Source: Chloroflexota bacterium (GTDB lineage Bacteria > Chloroflexota > Anaerolineae > Anaerolineales > Villigracilaceae). From it: a stretch of 64,000 nucleotides of DNA. The stretch covers positions 1 to 64,000 of the forward strand of contig JACRBI010000004.1 of the NCBI GenBank assembly GCA_016234495.1, given 5' to 3'. Of the stretch, positions 27,962-36,410 are shown piece after piece (position 1 is the first letter of the stretch; each line of letters starts with the position of its first letter). A program made the position numbers and the translations under genes. A model generated the notes under the pieces. The model searched no databases, was not told the DNA's origin, and saw only the letters and a list, made by a program, of their open reading frames with translations.

Positions 27962-28882
27962 TTAACGATTAACTTCTTCCAACACCTTCTTCAACTCCAC
28001 CGGTAATTCCGCCTCAAAGACCCGCGGAGTCTTCTCGTTAGGCAAAACGATCTTCAACTTCGCCGCGTGAAGAAAATGTCTGTTGATTTCCACCGATAAA
28101 CTTTTTTTGCCGTAAATTGAATCGCCTACGATCGGGCAGCCTAAAAACTGACAGTGCAGCCTTATCTGATGGGTTCGCCCTGTGTGTGGATGAAACTCCA
28201 AAAGGGTATGATCCCTAAACGACTCGAGGGTTTTATACTCACTGACTGCCTCGCGCCCCTTCCCTGCGGAGACGATCGCCATCTTTTTTCTGTGACTCGG
28301 GTCGCGCCCAATGGACGCTTCCACGCGGCCGGCCGGCGTGGGCGGTTTACCGTCCACCAATGCCAGGTAGGTTTTCTCCACCGTCCGCAAACGGAATTGA
28401 TCCTGCAGCCAACGATGCGCTCGTTCGTTCTTCGCAAGCACGATCAAGCCCGAAGTTTCCTTATCCAGCCTGTGAACCAGACCCGGGCGCTCCTCGCCGC
28501 CGATACCTTCCATATCAGGGTCATATCCCAGAACCGCATGGACAAGCGTCCCTGAGTCATGACCCGCGGCGGGATGAACCACCATCCCCGCTGGTTTATT
28601 CACAATGATCAAATCATCATTCTCAAAAATAATATCCAGTGGAATATCTTCACCCACCAAACCGCTCGGCACAGGCGGAGGGACACGCACCTCAATTTCT
28701 GCGCCGGAATCAATCGGCTGACCCGACTTCTTTGCAGAGACTCCGTTAATCGAAACGAATCCATCTTCGATCAGCCCTTGCAGGCGCGCGCGTGAAAACT
28801 CAGGCAGGCAGTTTACAAGGAACTTGTCGAGGCGTTCTGTTTTGTCCCCACCGTAAATAAATTTTTCTGTTCTGTCACTCAC
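27962..28882 (-). CDS. rluD: Ribosomal large-subunit pseudouridine synthase (RluD family)
   Basis: The 306-residue enzyme has an N-terminal S4 domain (about 15-75) and the RluA-family catalytic core with HRLDKETSGL near residue 139, whose Asp is the nucleophile. It converts specific uridines of 23S rRNA to pseudouridine. Assignment to RluD rather than RluC/RluA relies on length and S4 domain. Its ATG overlaps the stop of lspA by four bases, the lspA-rluD coupling found in many bacteria. Confidence 0.92.
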   Translation of the reverse strand: MSDRTEKFIYGGDKTERLDKFLVNCLPEFSRARLQGLIEDGFVSINGVSAKKSGQPIDSGAEIEVRVPPPVPSGLVGEDIPLDIIFENDDLIIVNKPAGMVVHPAAGHDSGTLVHAVLGYDPDMEGIGGEERPGLVHRLDKETSGLIVLAKNERAHRWLQDQFRLRTVEKTYLALVDGKPPTPAGRVEASIGRDPSHRKKMAIVSAGKGREAVSEYKTLESFRDHTLLEFHPHTGRTHQIRLHCQFLGCPIVGDSIYGKKSLSVEINRHFLHAAKLKIVLPNEKTPRVFEAELPVELKKVLEEVNR

Positions 28883-29427
28883 GATTGCTCACTATTCACT
28901 TTCGGCTGGTCACTGTTCACTGACGACTGCTCGCTGCCAACCGATTTCTTCTCCTGACGTTCCTTCAACCACACTCCGAGCAGTAAAACAAACACACCGA
29001 TCGTAATGGACGAATCAGCGATATTGAATACCGGAAAAGTTCCAACGGAAATAAAATCAGTCACTTTCCCAAACATCAACCGATCAATCAAGTTTCCAGC
29101 CGCGCCGGCAAGCTGCAAGCCCATCGCAAGCCTCAACGTCCAATCATCCGCTTCCACTTGTGGGTAGTAATAAATGATCGCCCCGATCACAATGAACGCC
29201 AGAGTCGTGAAGACCAAATTTCCATTTTGGAACATGCCAAATGCCGCTCCGCTGTTATGCCAGTTAACAAAACGCGCATACGGCGACAACCAGCCCAGCC
29301 AATCAGGAAGCCATTGACTTCCAAAATCAATATTCGCGCGGACGAGCCATTTTGTCCATTGGTCCAATCCGATAATAACGCCTGCAACGCCAAACAATAT
29401 CAAATAATTTTCTACCTTGGATTTCAA
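28879..29427 (-). CDS. lspA: Lipoprotein signal peptidase II with a repeat-encoded tail
   Basis: The 182-residue aspartic peptidase cleaves lipidated prolipoproteins before the lipobox Cys. Four membrane helices are visible. The catalytic Asp residues sit in AGNLIDRLMFGKVTDF and FNIADSSI, and NSGAAFGMF is also typical. Normal LspA proteins end near residue 160; here a tail reading SVGSEQSSVNSDQPKVNS follows and is encoded by the short-period repeat at 28883-28942. rluD overlaps by four bases and alr lies upstream beyond a palindrome. Confidence 0.95.
   Translation of the reverse strand: MKSKVENYLILFGVAGVIIGLDQWTKWLVRANIDFGSQWLPDWLGWLSPYARFVNWHNSGAAFGMFQNGNLVFTTLAFIVIGAIIYYYPQVEADDWTLRLAMGLQLAGAAGNLIDRLMFGKVTDFISVGTFPVFNIADSSITIGVFVLLLGVWLKERQEKKSVGSEQSSVNSDQPKVNSEQS
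28883..28942. repeat. Short-period TCACTGTTCAC-type repeat inside the 3' end of lspA
   Basis: The plus strand shows tandem imperfect copies of a seven-to-eight-base word (gctcactattcac, ggtcactgttcac, tgacgactgctcg). It encodes the last 20 or so residues of LspA and touches the rluD start codon. Confidence 0.75.
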
Positions 29428-29449
29428 CTTTCACCTCTACAAAATATCC

Positions 29450-29483
29450 AGGTGACTGTCACTTCGCGAAGTGACAGTCACCT
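29450..29483. repeat. Perfect 34-bp palindrome between alr and lspA
   Basis: Two 17-base arms (29450-29466 and 29467-29483), aggtgactgtcacttcg and its exact reverse complement, meet with no spacer. The arm itself contains the smaller palindrome GTGACTGTCAC-like unit. No T-run follows, so it is more likely a dispersed palindromic repeat or mRNA processing site than a terminator. Confidence 0.85.
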
Positions 29484-29495
29484 TTATTAATTCGC

Positions 29496-30623
29496 TTATT
29501 GTACCGCACCGACAAATATGCGCGGCACACGCGCGCTGATATTCGTCATCACTTCGTATTCGTTCGTGCCTGCCCAATCCGCGAGTTCTTCCGGGGCAAT
29601 CCCTTCGCCCAACATGGTCACCTCGTCACCCACCCTCACGTCATCCCCGCCCACATTGACCATGAACTGATCCATGCACACACGCCCCACCTGCGGATAG
29701 GACTTGCCGTTGATGATCACCCGCGCCTGATTCGACATGCGGCGGAGGTATCCATCGGCGTACCCGCACGGGATGGTGACGGTTCTCGTCGGCGCCTCGG
29801 CCTGCCACAACGACCCGTAGCTGACTCCACGCCCGGGCAGGGTGATCTTGCTATACACAACTTGTGACTTCCACGCGAGGGCAGTCTTCACCTCAATTGT
29901 CTTTTCAATGTCCCTTGCTGGATACACGCCGTAGAACAAAACACCCGGCCGCACCATGTCAAAATAGCTTTCCCTTAGAGATAAAGTCGCGCCAGAGTTA
30001 GCCATGTGCCTGATAGCAGGCTGAGGCTGGTTCCGTTTTTCGTACATCGAAAGGACTTCTTGAAACCGCTTCAGTTGAAGTTTTGCCTCGACAAACCCGC
30101 TCAACCTTTCAGCTCTCGGCGCGGTTGCTTCGGAATTTGCAAAATGGGTAAATATCCCTTCGATATCCAAATGCCTACACGCCCATGATTTTTCAAGGAG
30201 AGGTTCGGCCTCATATTCGCGCACGCCGATCCGTTCCATGCCGGTGTCAATTTTGAGATGGACTTTGAGTCGCTTGCGGGCTGACTCTGCCAATTGTTCA
30301 GCAGCAGTTAACAGGTCAAGTGAAGATGCGGCGAGGGTTAAGTCGTATTCAAAAAAATCAGGCAACTGCCCGGGGAGAGTCCCGCCCATGACGAGGATCG
30401 GAGTCGCTATCCCCATTTTGCGAAGATGAATGCCCTCCTCCACGATTGCCACACCGATGTAATCTGCAAACGGAGCGATGAAAGGCGCAACGCCATCCAC
30501 GCCATGACCGTAGGCGTTGGCCTTCAATACGACCAGAACTTTCGCGGGCGAAACATGCTTGCGAATATTTTCGAGGTTTTGTTTTAGCTGTGGAAGATTG
30601 ACTTCAAGATACGTGGGACGCAT
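29496..30623 (-). CDS. alr: Alanine racemase
   Basis: The 375-residue PLP enzyme makes D-alanine for peptidoglycan. The PLP lysine is in VLKANAYGHG near residue 34, the catalytic Tyr in RGVSYGSLW near 265, and CMDQFMVN near 312 is the substrate-site segment. Fold order is the usual TIM barrel then beta domain. The GNAT gene ends three bases before its ATG, so they form one transcript. Confidence 0.95.
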   Translation of the reverse strand: MRPTYLEVNLPQLKQNLENIRKHVSPAKVLVVLKANAYGHGVDGVAPFIAPFADYIGVAIVEEGIHLRKMGIATPILVMGGTLPGQLPDFFEYDLTLAASSLDLLTAAEQLAESARKRLKVHLKIDTGMERIGVREYEAEPLLEKSWACRHLDIEGIFTHFANSEATAPRAERLSGFVEAKLQLKRFQEVLSMYEKRNQPQPAIRHMANSGATLSLRESYFDMVRPGVLFYGVYPARDIEKTIEVKTALAWKSQVVYSKITLPGRGVSYGSLWQAEAPTRTVTIPCGYADGYLRRMSNQARVIINGKSYPQVGRVCMDQFMVNVGGDDVRVGDEVTMLGEGIAPEELADWAGTNEYEVMTNISARVPRIFVGAVQ

Positions 30624-30626
30624 GGT

Positions 30627-31091
30627 TCATTTGTGGAGGGGAATTGCCCGCCAATGATATTCAACGTCAGGCTCGGATTCAGGCTCGGGCGATATGCCAA
30701 ATTTTTCGGCGACGAATCCGTTCTTTTCATAGAACGACCGCGCCATTTTATTTTCAACGTGTGTGTAAAGCCACATGTGTTTTGGTAAAAGTTGACGCGC
30801 TTTCATCAATAACGCCTGTCCAATTCCGCGGCGATGAAATGCCGGGGCAACGTACAGGCGGTCAATAAAATCGCCATGAATGGCGAGGAAACCAAGCGGT
30901 TTGCCATCCTGCTCATACACCCAAATTTGACATTCAGCGACAACGGCTCTCTGAAAAAACTCGCGCGCATCTTCGAGATTGTACTCCATACGCTTCATCA
31001 TTTTTGGCATGGCAGCGGACTGGGCATCAAACCACAGACGCGTCACATCATCAAAATCTTCTTTTTTATATAATCGAATAATCGGCTGCAT
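30627..31091 (-). CDS. GNAT-family N-acetyltransferase
   Basis: The 154-residue protein shows the GNAT core: LGFLAIHGDFIDRLYVAPAF (strands 3-4) then the acetyl-CoA loop RRGIGQALL near residue 90, and a late ARSFYEKNGFV helix. The acceptor is unknown. Its ATG lies six bases after a TATACT box, so the transcript is probably leaderless. alr follows after three bases. Confidence 0.85.
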   Translation of the reverse strand: MQPIIRLYKKEDFDDVTRLWFDAQSAAMPKMMKRMEYNLEDAREFFQRAVVAECQIWVYEQDGKPLGFLAIHGDFIDRLYVAPAFHRRGIGQALLMKARQLLPKHMWLYTHVENKMARSFYEKNGFVAEKFGISPEPESEPDVEYHWRAIPLHK

Positions 31092-31097
31092 GGGTCG

Positions 31098-31103
31098 AGT
31101 ATA
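31098..31103 (-). promoter_or_regulatory. -10 box at leaderless distance from the GNAT-alr operon
   Basis: On the minus strand TATACT is followed by six bases and then the ATG at 31091, so transcription would start at or within a base of the start codon. No Shine-Dalgarno exists. The -35 region is weak. Confidence 0.5.
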
Positions 31104-31141
31104 CCCGACTCACAAAGATATAATTCTCCCGAAATCATTTA

Positions 31142-31211
31142 GGACGCTGAAAAACGCAGGTAACGCTGATTTTTTTCTTTTGATTCAGCGAAATCAGCGT
31201 AGTCAGCGTCC
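31142..31211. repeat. AATCAGCGTAGTCAGCG-type short-period inverted repeat
   Basis: Tandem imperfect copies of a roughly nine-base word containing cagcg fill the gap downstream of the DUF1761 gene's upstream neighbour. Outer arms GGACGCTGA (31142-31150) and TCAGCGTCC (31203-31211) are exact inverse copies, so the segment can fold into a long hairpin. Fragments of the same word recur at about 32638-32676. Confidence 0.75.
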
Positions 31212-31224
31212 CAGTAGTTCTTGA

Positions 31225-31647
31225 TTAATGCCACGCGCCGAGGATGGCGCCAAACAAAACAAAGTTGATAAGGTGATTTCCAGTTTCGAGAGCCCAGGCC
31301 TTTAACTGACCTGCGAACAATTTGTTGGTTAAGCTTGTTGCTGCAACAAAACCGAACCAGAGCATAAAACCAGCCATCATGCCGGAAGTCAGGGTCGCGC
31401 CGCCAGACGACCTGCCCATGTAATCTACCATGATCGCCATGGACACAGCCTGAACAAATGAAGCGAGCACGGTTCCGCCCCACATCACAGCCATGTTATC
31501 GCCGCCAGGCGTATCCTTTTCTGTTTTCCCGATGGCCTTCCACCAGACGGGGAAAAACGTCTTTGGGCCAAACCACAAGCCACCGCTGATCATACTGACC
31601 ACAACACATGCAACAACAGCCAACCAGTTTATACCACTAAGATCCAT
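31225..31647 (-). CDS. DUF1761 family membrane protein
   Basis: The 140-residue protein has four membrane helices and the family features WFGPKTFFPVWWKAIGK near residue 24 and a late NHLINFVLFG. Its function is unknown. I place the start at 31647 (MDLSGINW) because GGAGG lies six bases upstream; earlier in-frame ATGs give no better site and overlap that GGAGG. Its promoter carries a palindromic operator-like site at 31689-31719, so it is probably regulated on its own. Confidence 0.85.
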   Translation of the reverse strand: MDLSGINWLAVVACVVVSMISGGLWFGPKTFFPVWWKAIGKTEKDTPGGDNMAVMWGGTVLASFVQAVSMAIMVDYMGRSSGGATLTSGMMAGFMLWFGFVAATSLTNKLFAGQLKAWALETGNHLINFVLFGAILGAWH

Positions 31648-31688
31648 TTCAGCCTCCATTGATAAAGGGTAATTGGCACACGCCAATT

Positions 31689-31719
31689 TAGAACAAATTA
31701 TATCAGAATATTTGTTCTA
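31689..31719 (-). promoter_or_regulatory. Promoter with operator-like palindrome for the DUF1761 gene
   Basis: Arms TAGAACAAAT (31689-31698) and ATTTGTTCTA (31710-31719) are exact inverse repeats with an 11-base spacer. A perfect TATAAT on the minus strand (31702-31697) overlaps the promoter-proximal arm, so a dimeric repressor bound here would block RNA polymerase. The regulator is not identified. Confidence 0.65.
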
Positions 31720-31762
31720 GGCTGAAACACGAATCTGACTTGCTGGCGGCTGGTCACAAAAA

Positions 31763-32494
31763 CTATGGCATAAATCCACCCGTGGACAGGATCGCATGAA
31801 CTACGTTGAACTCATCCACCTGCGTTTGCGTCAATTCGCCGGACTCCACTAAAGCTGTCAGCGCGGATGATTCACGCTCGCTCATTGTTCCTTCCATAGT
31901 GGTGGACTTCATGTAATCTTCCAGCGCAGTATGCACAGCACGGAAAGTATCCGCCTGAGCTTCTGTGATCGCGCCTTGACTCAAGGCGTCGGTCAACATC
32001 TTTTCTTGCTGAGCAGCACGCATCTGGTCTATCTGCGCGGCATTGCCCTGCCCCAGCGCGCGGACGTAGGCTATCACATCCCAGATTTGCTCCTCGGTCA
32101 TCACATCCTTCCACGCAGGCATGGACGTTTGAAATGGAGCCCCACCTTCGCTGATGCGGTAAAAGACAAGATTGTCCGCAAGCATTTGCGTGGTGTGCGA
32201 AATGGGAGATGGAAGCGGATTCAGCGCCGCACCTGCCGCCCCGTCGCCGGCGCCTGTCTCGCCGTGGCAGGAGACGCAGTTCACCTTATATAAGTCCGCT
32301 CCGCGCGCAAGAGACTCGTCTGTTGTTTCAGGCGCAGTTTTCCCTGCATATTCCTCAGGGACTTGGGCATGGTGGCGCGCCATCATGCCAGAATCACCGC
32401 CTCCGCCACCCATCATTGGAGATTGACTCGAAGTTTTATCCGCTCCGCAGCCTGCCAGAATAAGAGAAAGGAAGATCAACAGAAACTTTTTCAT
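31763..32494 (-). CDS. Lipoprotein c-type cytochrome with tandem C-terminal helical motif
   Basis: The 243-residue product starts at 32494 (MKKFLLIFL); the in-frame ATG 60 bases earlier lacks a signal. The lipobox is LAGC at residues 13-16, then a Gly/Met-rich linker. A monohaem cytochrome c domain at about 55-155 has CVSCH and a candidate axial Met in TSMPAW. The C-terminal 80 residues contain two copies of a helix-turn-helix-like unit (LSQGAITEAQADTFRAVH and VESGELTQTQVDEFNVVH). It would carry electrons on the outer membrane face. No oxidase genes are nearby. The repeated tail has no known role. Confidence 0.85.
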   Translation of the reverse strand: MKKFLLIFLSLILAGCGADKTSSQSPMMGGGGGDSGMMARHHAQVPEEYAGKTAPETTDESLARGADLYKVNCVSCHGETGAGDGAAGAALNPLPSPISHTTQMLADNLVFYRISEGGAPFQTSMPAWKDVMTEEQIWDVIAYVRALGQGNAAQIDQMRAAQQEKMLTDALSQGAITEAQADTFRAVHTALEDYMKSTTMEGTMSERESSALTALVESGELTQTQVDEFNVVHAILSTGGFMP

Positions 32495-32672
32495 ATGCCC
32501 TCGATGAATTAAAGTCGCCAGCGTTGACCGCTGATCGCCTTCGCAGTTTATCATGCAAGGTGAGATGGGAATTTAAAGATTCTGTAAAACTTGTGAGGTA
32601 AATTTTGAGTTTTTTTTCTGAATCATCAACTTGATCGTGAATCAGCGTCCCAACTTAATCCTGGATTCAGCG

Positions 32673-32717
32673 AAGCAAAAAGCATCCCAATGAACTTGAA
32701 TGTCCATTGGGATGCTT
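32673..32717 (-). terminator. Intrinsic terminator of the FGE-fold gene
   Basis: A 13-base perfect stem (32680-32692/32705-32717) is followed on the minus strand by TTTTTG. It lies 34 bases after the stop of the FGE-fold gene. Confidence 0.85.
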
Positions 32718-32750
32718 AATTTATGATTTCTGAATTGTTCGGCAAATCAA

Positions 32751-34253
32751 TTACGGAACAAAACTCTCTGCGCACCTAAACCCAATGCTAGGGAGATTAA
32801 ACCTAGGTCCGTTCATGTAACGCTGCGATGTACGGACGTTATGGTCAAGGCTGTACCACGAGCCGCCCCTCAGCACACGAAGCTCGCCAGATTCAGGTCC
32901 CAGCGGATTGGATGCGGGGGACGATTGATAGTAATCTTCCGCGTACCAGTCAGCCACCCATTCCCAAACATTGCCGGACATATCCATGATACCGTAAACG
33001 CTCGCGCCATCCGGGTATGCGCCGACTTCCGCTGTATCAGGGATTTCCAAATTCAGGAAATTGCTAAATGGCTCAACATTGCCCCACGGATAAGCCCGCC
33101 CGTCTGTGCCGCGCGCCGCCTTTTCCCATTCCGCTTCGGTGGGAAGCCTGCGGCCAGCCCACGAACAATATTCATTGGCATCATTCCACGAAACAGAAAT
33201 TACGGGATAATTTGCGAAGGCAGGGTTGTAAAAATAGATTTCTCGCGTATTTGAAGTCGCCTTCCTCGGCGGGCGGCAGACATTTGCCTTGACGCATTGA
33301 GCATACATGGAATTCGTCACTTCTGTCTGGTCAATCCAGTAGGCATCCAAAGTCACCGCATGGATGGGTTGTTCATCCGCCTTGATGTCGCTGCCCATTG
33401 TGAATTCACCTGCGGGCACGTAACGCAACGTCATGCCATCGTCACCTTTTATAGTTGACCCGACGCCGATGGTCGGCGCTACAAACGGAGTTTCTGTCGG
33501 CGCGATGGTCTGGGTCGGCGCGGTGGTTTCCGTGGGTAAAGGCGAGGCTGTGGCAGTGAACGGCACGCTTGTTGCTGTCGGCGGTATCGGGGTTGACGCG
33601 TCCACCGGAACCGACGGCGCGACAGGTGTGGGTGTCTGTCTGTTGAGCAGGGAATTCAATCCATAGCCGCCGCAGATCAGAACAAGCAGGAGAACACCGC
33701 CAATCCACAACATGCGCTGGTTGTTCTTTTTGCGGGTCGAAGCGCCAAATGACGAAGGCGTGTATGCCGAATTTCGCACAACAGGTTTTTCTACTTTTTG
33801 CGGCGCTTCATACTTGACCGTTTCCCGTTGGGCTGCGGGAAGGGAAGCTTCCCTGCTTTCAGGGGTGAAGGCAGGCTTAACCTCCTGGTCCTTCACTTCA
33901 ACTTTTTCCGCCAGGCCAGTCTCAGAGGATTTTTCTGTTTTTTTGCTGCTCGGTTTTTTAGGCGCAGCTGAGGCAGCCGACTGGGCTTTACCTTTCAAGG
34001 TTGTTACAGCCTTTGCCTTGGTCGTCTTCGGCTTGGAGGGCTTTTTCTTGGGAGCCTTCGGCGCAGAAGGTTTATTCTGCGGGGTTTTCTCTTTGGTTTC
34101 GCGTTTTGCTTTTTCGCGCGAGGCAGCGCTGCTTTTACTTCCACCAGCAGCCATCAATGCAATAACGCGGTCAGATAAATTAGCCGCAAATTCAACCAAA
34201 AGATTCCCGACGGTTTGTCCGATCGTTTGTGTGCCTAAAATGCCGATGTTCAT
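32751..34253 (-). CDS. Membrane protein with FGE/sulfatase-modifying-factor-like domain and basic cytoplasmic tail
   Basis: The 500-residue protein starts at 34253, where AGGAGG lies five bases upstream. Residues about 1-40 form a short hydrophobic-amphipathic segment, about 40-165 a Lys/Ala/Pro-rich histone H1-like region, about 180-202 a single membrane helix, then a Thr/Pro linker and an FGE-sulfatase domain at about 265-495. That domain shows [11 protein letters not shown]-type, [14 protein letters not shown] and [11 protein letters not shown] motifs. The FGE redox cysteines are absent: after RGGSW the positions read Y-S-L-D-H-N-V, so it cannot be a formylglycine-generating oxidase of the classical kind. 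A carbohydrate- or protein-binding role is possible. It precedes no sulfatase gene. It starts 22 bases after the cystathionine synthase gene. Confidence 0.85.
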   Translation of the reverse strand: MNIGILGTQTIGQTVGNLLVEFAANLSDRVIALMAAGGSKSSAASREKAKRETKEKTPQNKPSAPKAPKKKPSKPKTTKAKAVTTLKGKAQSAASAAPKKPSSKKTEKSSETGLAEKVEVKDQEVKPAFTPESREASLPAAQRETVKYEAPQKVEKPVVRNSAYTPSSFGASTRKKNNQRMLWIGGVLLLVLICGGYGLNSLLNRQTPTPVAPSVPVDASTPIPPTATSVPFTATASPLPTETTAPTQTIAPTETPFVAPTIGVGSTIKGDDGMTLRYVPAGEFTMGSDIKADEQPIHAVTLDAYWIDQTEVTNSMYAQCVKANVCRPPRKATSNTREIYFYNPAFANYPVISVSWNDANEYCSWAGRRLPTEAEWEKAARGTDGRAYPWGNVEPFSNFLNLEIPDTAEVGAYPDGASVYGIMDMSGNVWEWVADWYAEDYYQSSPASNPLGPESGELRVLRGGSWYSLDHNVRTSQRYMNGPRFNLPSIGFRCAESFVP

Positions 34254-34275
34254 GCGTGCCTCCTGACTTGAATTG

Positions 34276-35688
34276 TTATATTTTACCAGCAACATAATCC
34301 AGCACATCGATCTTGGTCAGGATGCCAACCGGCTTGCTGTGCTCGACAACAATCAAGGCATAACCAGCTGTCAACGAGGGCATGGCATCTTCAAGCGCAG
34401 TCTCTGGCGGGAAGACCGCCCCCGCATTCTGCACCAACGAATCGATTTTTTCATCATTATTGTGCTCGTGTTTTTCAAGCATGTGATTAAGCAAATCCAC
34501 TTCTTCGATGAGACCCACGAGCGATCCATCCGCGCCGACAACTGGCATCTGCGATACTGCATTCTGGTGCATCACCGATACCACTTTGCGGATCGAGTCG
34601 CCCAATGCTGCAGTTTGGAGCATCTTGTTTGGTTTGGCAAGCAGCAGGTCGGCAAGAGCCGTCTCGCCGAATTCCATCGAAAGGAAGCCGAATTCACGCA
34701 TCCATTTGTCATCATAAAATTTCGAAAGGTAACGAGAACCTGAATCAGGGAGAATCACAACTGGAATCCGCCCTGCTGGCAGTTTGCGGCAATACTTGAT
34801 TGCGCCTGCGATCGCCGAACCAGATGACCCGCCCGCAAAAATTCCCTCCTGCCGCACGAGTTGACGCGCCCACAAAAATGATTCGCGGTCACCCGCCCGT
34901 TCGATTGCGTCAACAACGGTAATGTCCATCGCGGACGGCAAAAAGTCCTCGCCAATGCCTTCCACTTTATAGGTTTTCGGATACGCGCCAGCGGGAATTA
35001 CTCCCTTGTTCTGCCAAATCTCGGTCAGGATCGAGCCTTCAATATCCACGCCGACAATTCGGATGTCTGGATTCTTGGATTTTAGATAACGTCCCACGCC
35101 GCTGATCGTTCCGCCCGTGCCAATGCCGATGATGACATCGGTCAGCTTGCCATCGGTCTGCTCCCACAACTCGGGGCCGGTGCTCATCTCGTGCGTTTTC
35201 GGGTTGTCCGGGTTGTGATATTGATTCGCCAAAATCGCGTTGGGGGTTTCGCGTGCGAATTTTTTCGCCACTTCATAATAGGAGCGCGGATCATCGGGGC
35301 CGACGGCTGTCGGTGTGATGACAACTTTCGCGCCATAGGCTCGCAGTAATAGTATCTTTTCATTGCTCATCTTGTCCGGCATGACGAAGATGGTTTTATA
35401 TCCCTTCAAAGCAGCAGCGATGGCAAGCCCCACACCGGTATTGCCTGAGGTCGCCTCGACGATTGTCCCGCCGGGTTTAATCTCCCCCCTTTTCTCAGCC
35501 TGCTCGACGATATTTGCCCCCACTCGATCCTTGACCGATCCGCCGGGATTCATGAATTCCAGTTTTGCATATAAAGGCACTGGCAGGTCGCGCCCGATCC
35601 GTTCAAGTTTTACCAGTGGTGTATTGCCCATTGCGCCAAGCACATTATTAAAGACTCGTTTCTCTTTAGATTCGGGTAATCCTGACAT
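34276..35688 (-). CDS. Cystathionine beta-synthase-like enzyme with C-terminal CBS pair
   Basis: The 470-residue PLP enzyme has the fold-II catalytic domain (about 10-325) with PLP lysine in NPGGSVKDR near residue 50, the substrate loop EATSGNTG near 80 and the phosphate loop [10 protein letters not shown] near 190. Two CBS domains follow at about 345-465. This layout matches bacterial cystathionine beta-synthases of the transsulfuration route; O-acetylserine sulfhydrylases normally lack CBS domains, but activity cannot be told from sequence alone. AAGGAGA precedes the ATG. The FGE-fold gene follows after 22 bases. Confidence 0.9.
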   Translation of the reverse strand: MSGLPESKEKRVFNNVLGAMGNTPLVKLERIGRDLPVPLYAKLEFMNPGGSVKDRVGANIVEQAEKRGEIKPGGTIVEATSGNTGVGLAIAAALKGYKTIFVMPDKMSNEKILLLRAYGAKVVITPTAVGPDDPRSYYEVAKKFARETPNAILANQYHNPDNPKTHEMSTGPELWEQTDGKLTDVIIGIGTGGTISGVGRYLKSKNPDIRIVGVDIEGSILTEIWQNKGVIPAGAYPKTYKVEGIGEDFLPSAMDITVVDAIERAGDRESFLWARQLVRQEGIFAGGSSGSAIAGAIKYCRKLPAGRIPVVILPDSGSRYLSKFYDDKWMREFGFLSMEFGETALADLLLAKPNKMLQTAALGDSIRKVVSVMHQNAVSQMPVVGADGSLVGLIEEVDLLNHMLEKHEHNNDEKIDSLVQNAGAVFPPETALEDAMPSLTAGYALIVVEHSKPVGILTKIDVLDYVAGKI

Positions 35689-35732
35689 TCTTTCTCCTTT
35701 GGTTTGGGCAATTTTACCGTCTTTTTAAAAAC

Positions 35733-35767
35733 AAAACTCCGAGCTTTGGGAAACTCGGAGTTTTTTT
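35733..35767 (-). terminator. Intrinsic terminator after the small membrane protein gene
   Basis: An 11-base perfect stem (35733-35743/35754-35764) has T-rich flanks in both directions. On the minus strand it follows the gene ending at 35782 and precedes the cystathionine synthase gene. Confidence 0.8.
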
Positions 35768-35781
35768 GGCAAAAACTACAG

Positions 35782-36204
35782 CTACGCTTCGTCTTTTTTC
35801 TCTTCCACAACAGGCGCGGACTGAGGTGTCTCGCGGGTAAGACGCCACCCGCTTTTCTTGATATATCTGAAGCCAAGCCAGAGAAGCGCGCCAAAAACTG
35901 CCAGCTTTAGCAACCCAAAAATCGGCGAGAAGAAGGTCATCCGACCAGACCCAAAGCTGCTTCTGTCAAATTCGCCATGACCAAATTCCTGCATCGGGCG
36001 CGGATCGCCGTTGAATTGGCGGTCAAAATGCCCGTCAAAGCTGTGCATGTGCTCGAAGAGCTGGGCGTCATCTCCGGCAGCCTTCCCCGTAAAGGCAGGT
36101 CTTTGCATTACGCCCATCCGAAAACCTGCACCAGCCACGCCAGCCAGCACAATAAGAGTGAGAAGAACAGTAAGTGTTACCCAAATCCATTTTTTGCTTT
36201 TCAT
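35782..36204 (-). CDS. Two-helix membrane protein of unknown function
   Basis: The 140-residue protein has membrane helices at about 5-27 and 92-112. Between them is a His/Phe/Asp-rich loop (HMHSFDGHFD, EFGHGEF) that could bind metal outside the cell. The tail is basic then acidic. The start at 36204 is set by GGAGG six bases upstream; the first in-frame ATG (36216) overlaps that site, the same arrangement as at the DUF1761 gene. I do not recognise the family. Confidence 0.75.
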   Translation of the reverse strand: MKSKKWIWVTLTVLLTLIVLAGVAGAGFRMGVMQRPAFTGKAAGDDAQLFEHMHSFDGHFDRQFNGDPRPMQEFGHGEFDRSSFGSGRMTFFSPIFGLLKLAVFGALLWLGFRYIKKSGWRLTRETPQSAPVVEEKKDEA

Positions 36205-36410
36205 GTCTACCTCCATTAGTAAACTTGAGAGTATTTTCCCATTCGCCCATTAATTATCAGTGGAGGAAATATGTGAAAATTATGTGGCTGCTATCTCGCC
36301 TGCTCAAGCCTTGGGCATCAGCCTTTAGCCGCTTTCGCTCAAGTTGCCGTCACACTGTCCGATAATAAAAATAGACTGGATACTTCCAAGAAGAGTAAAC
36401 AGGTCAAATT

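Noticed and set aside
32751-34253. Formylglycine-generating enzyme that activates sulfatases
   Set aside because: Both redox cysteines of the catalytic motif are missing and no sulfatase gene is present.
34276-34307. Overlap of the FGE-fold gene with the cystathionine synthase gene
   Set aside because: The longer start has no ribosome site; the AGGAGG-supported ATG at 34253 removes the overlap.
36217-36410. Possible short gene or remnant between the membrane protein and the SprA-like gene
   Set aside because: Short frames exist on both strands but none has a ribosome site or recognisable composition.
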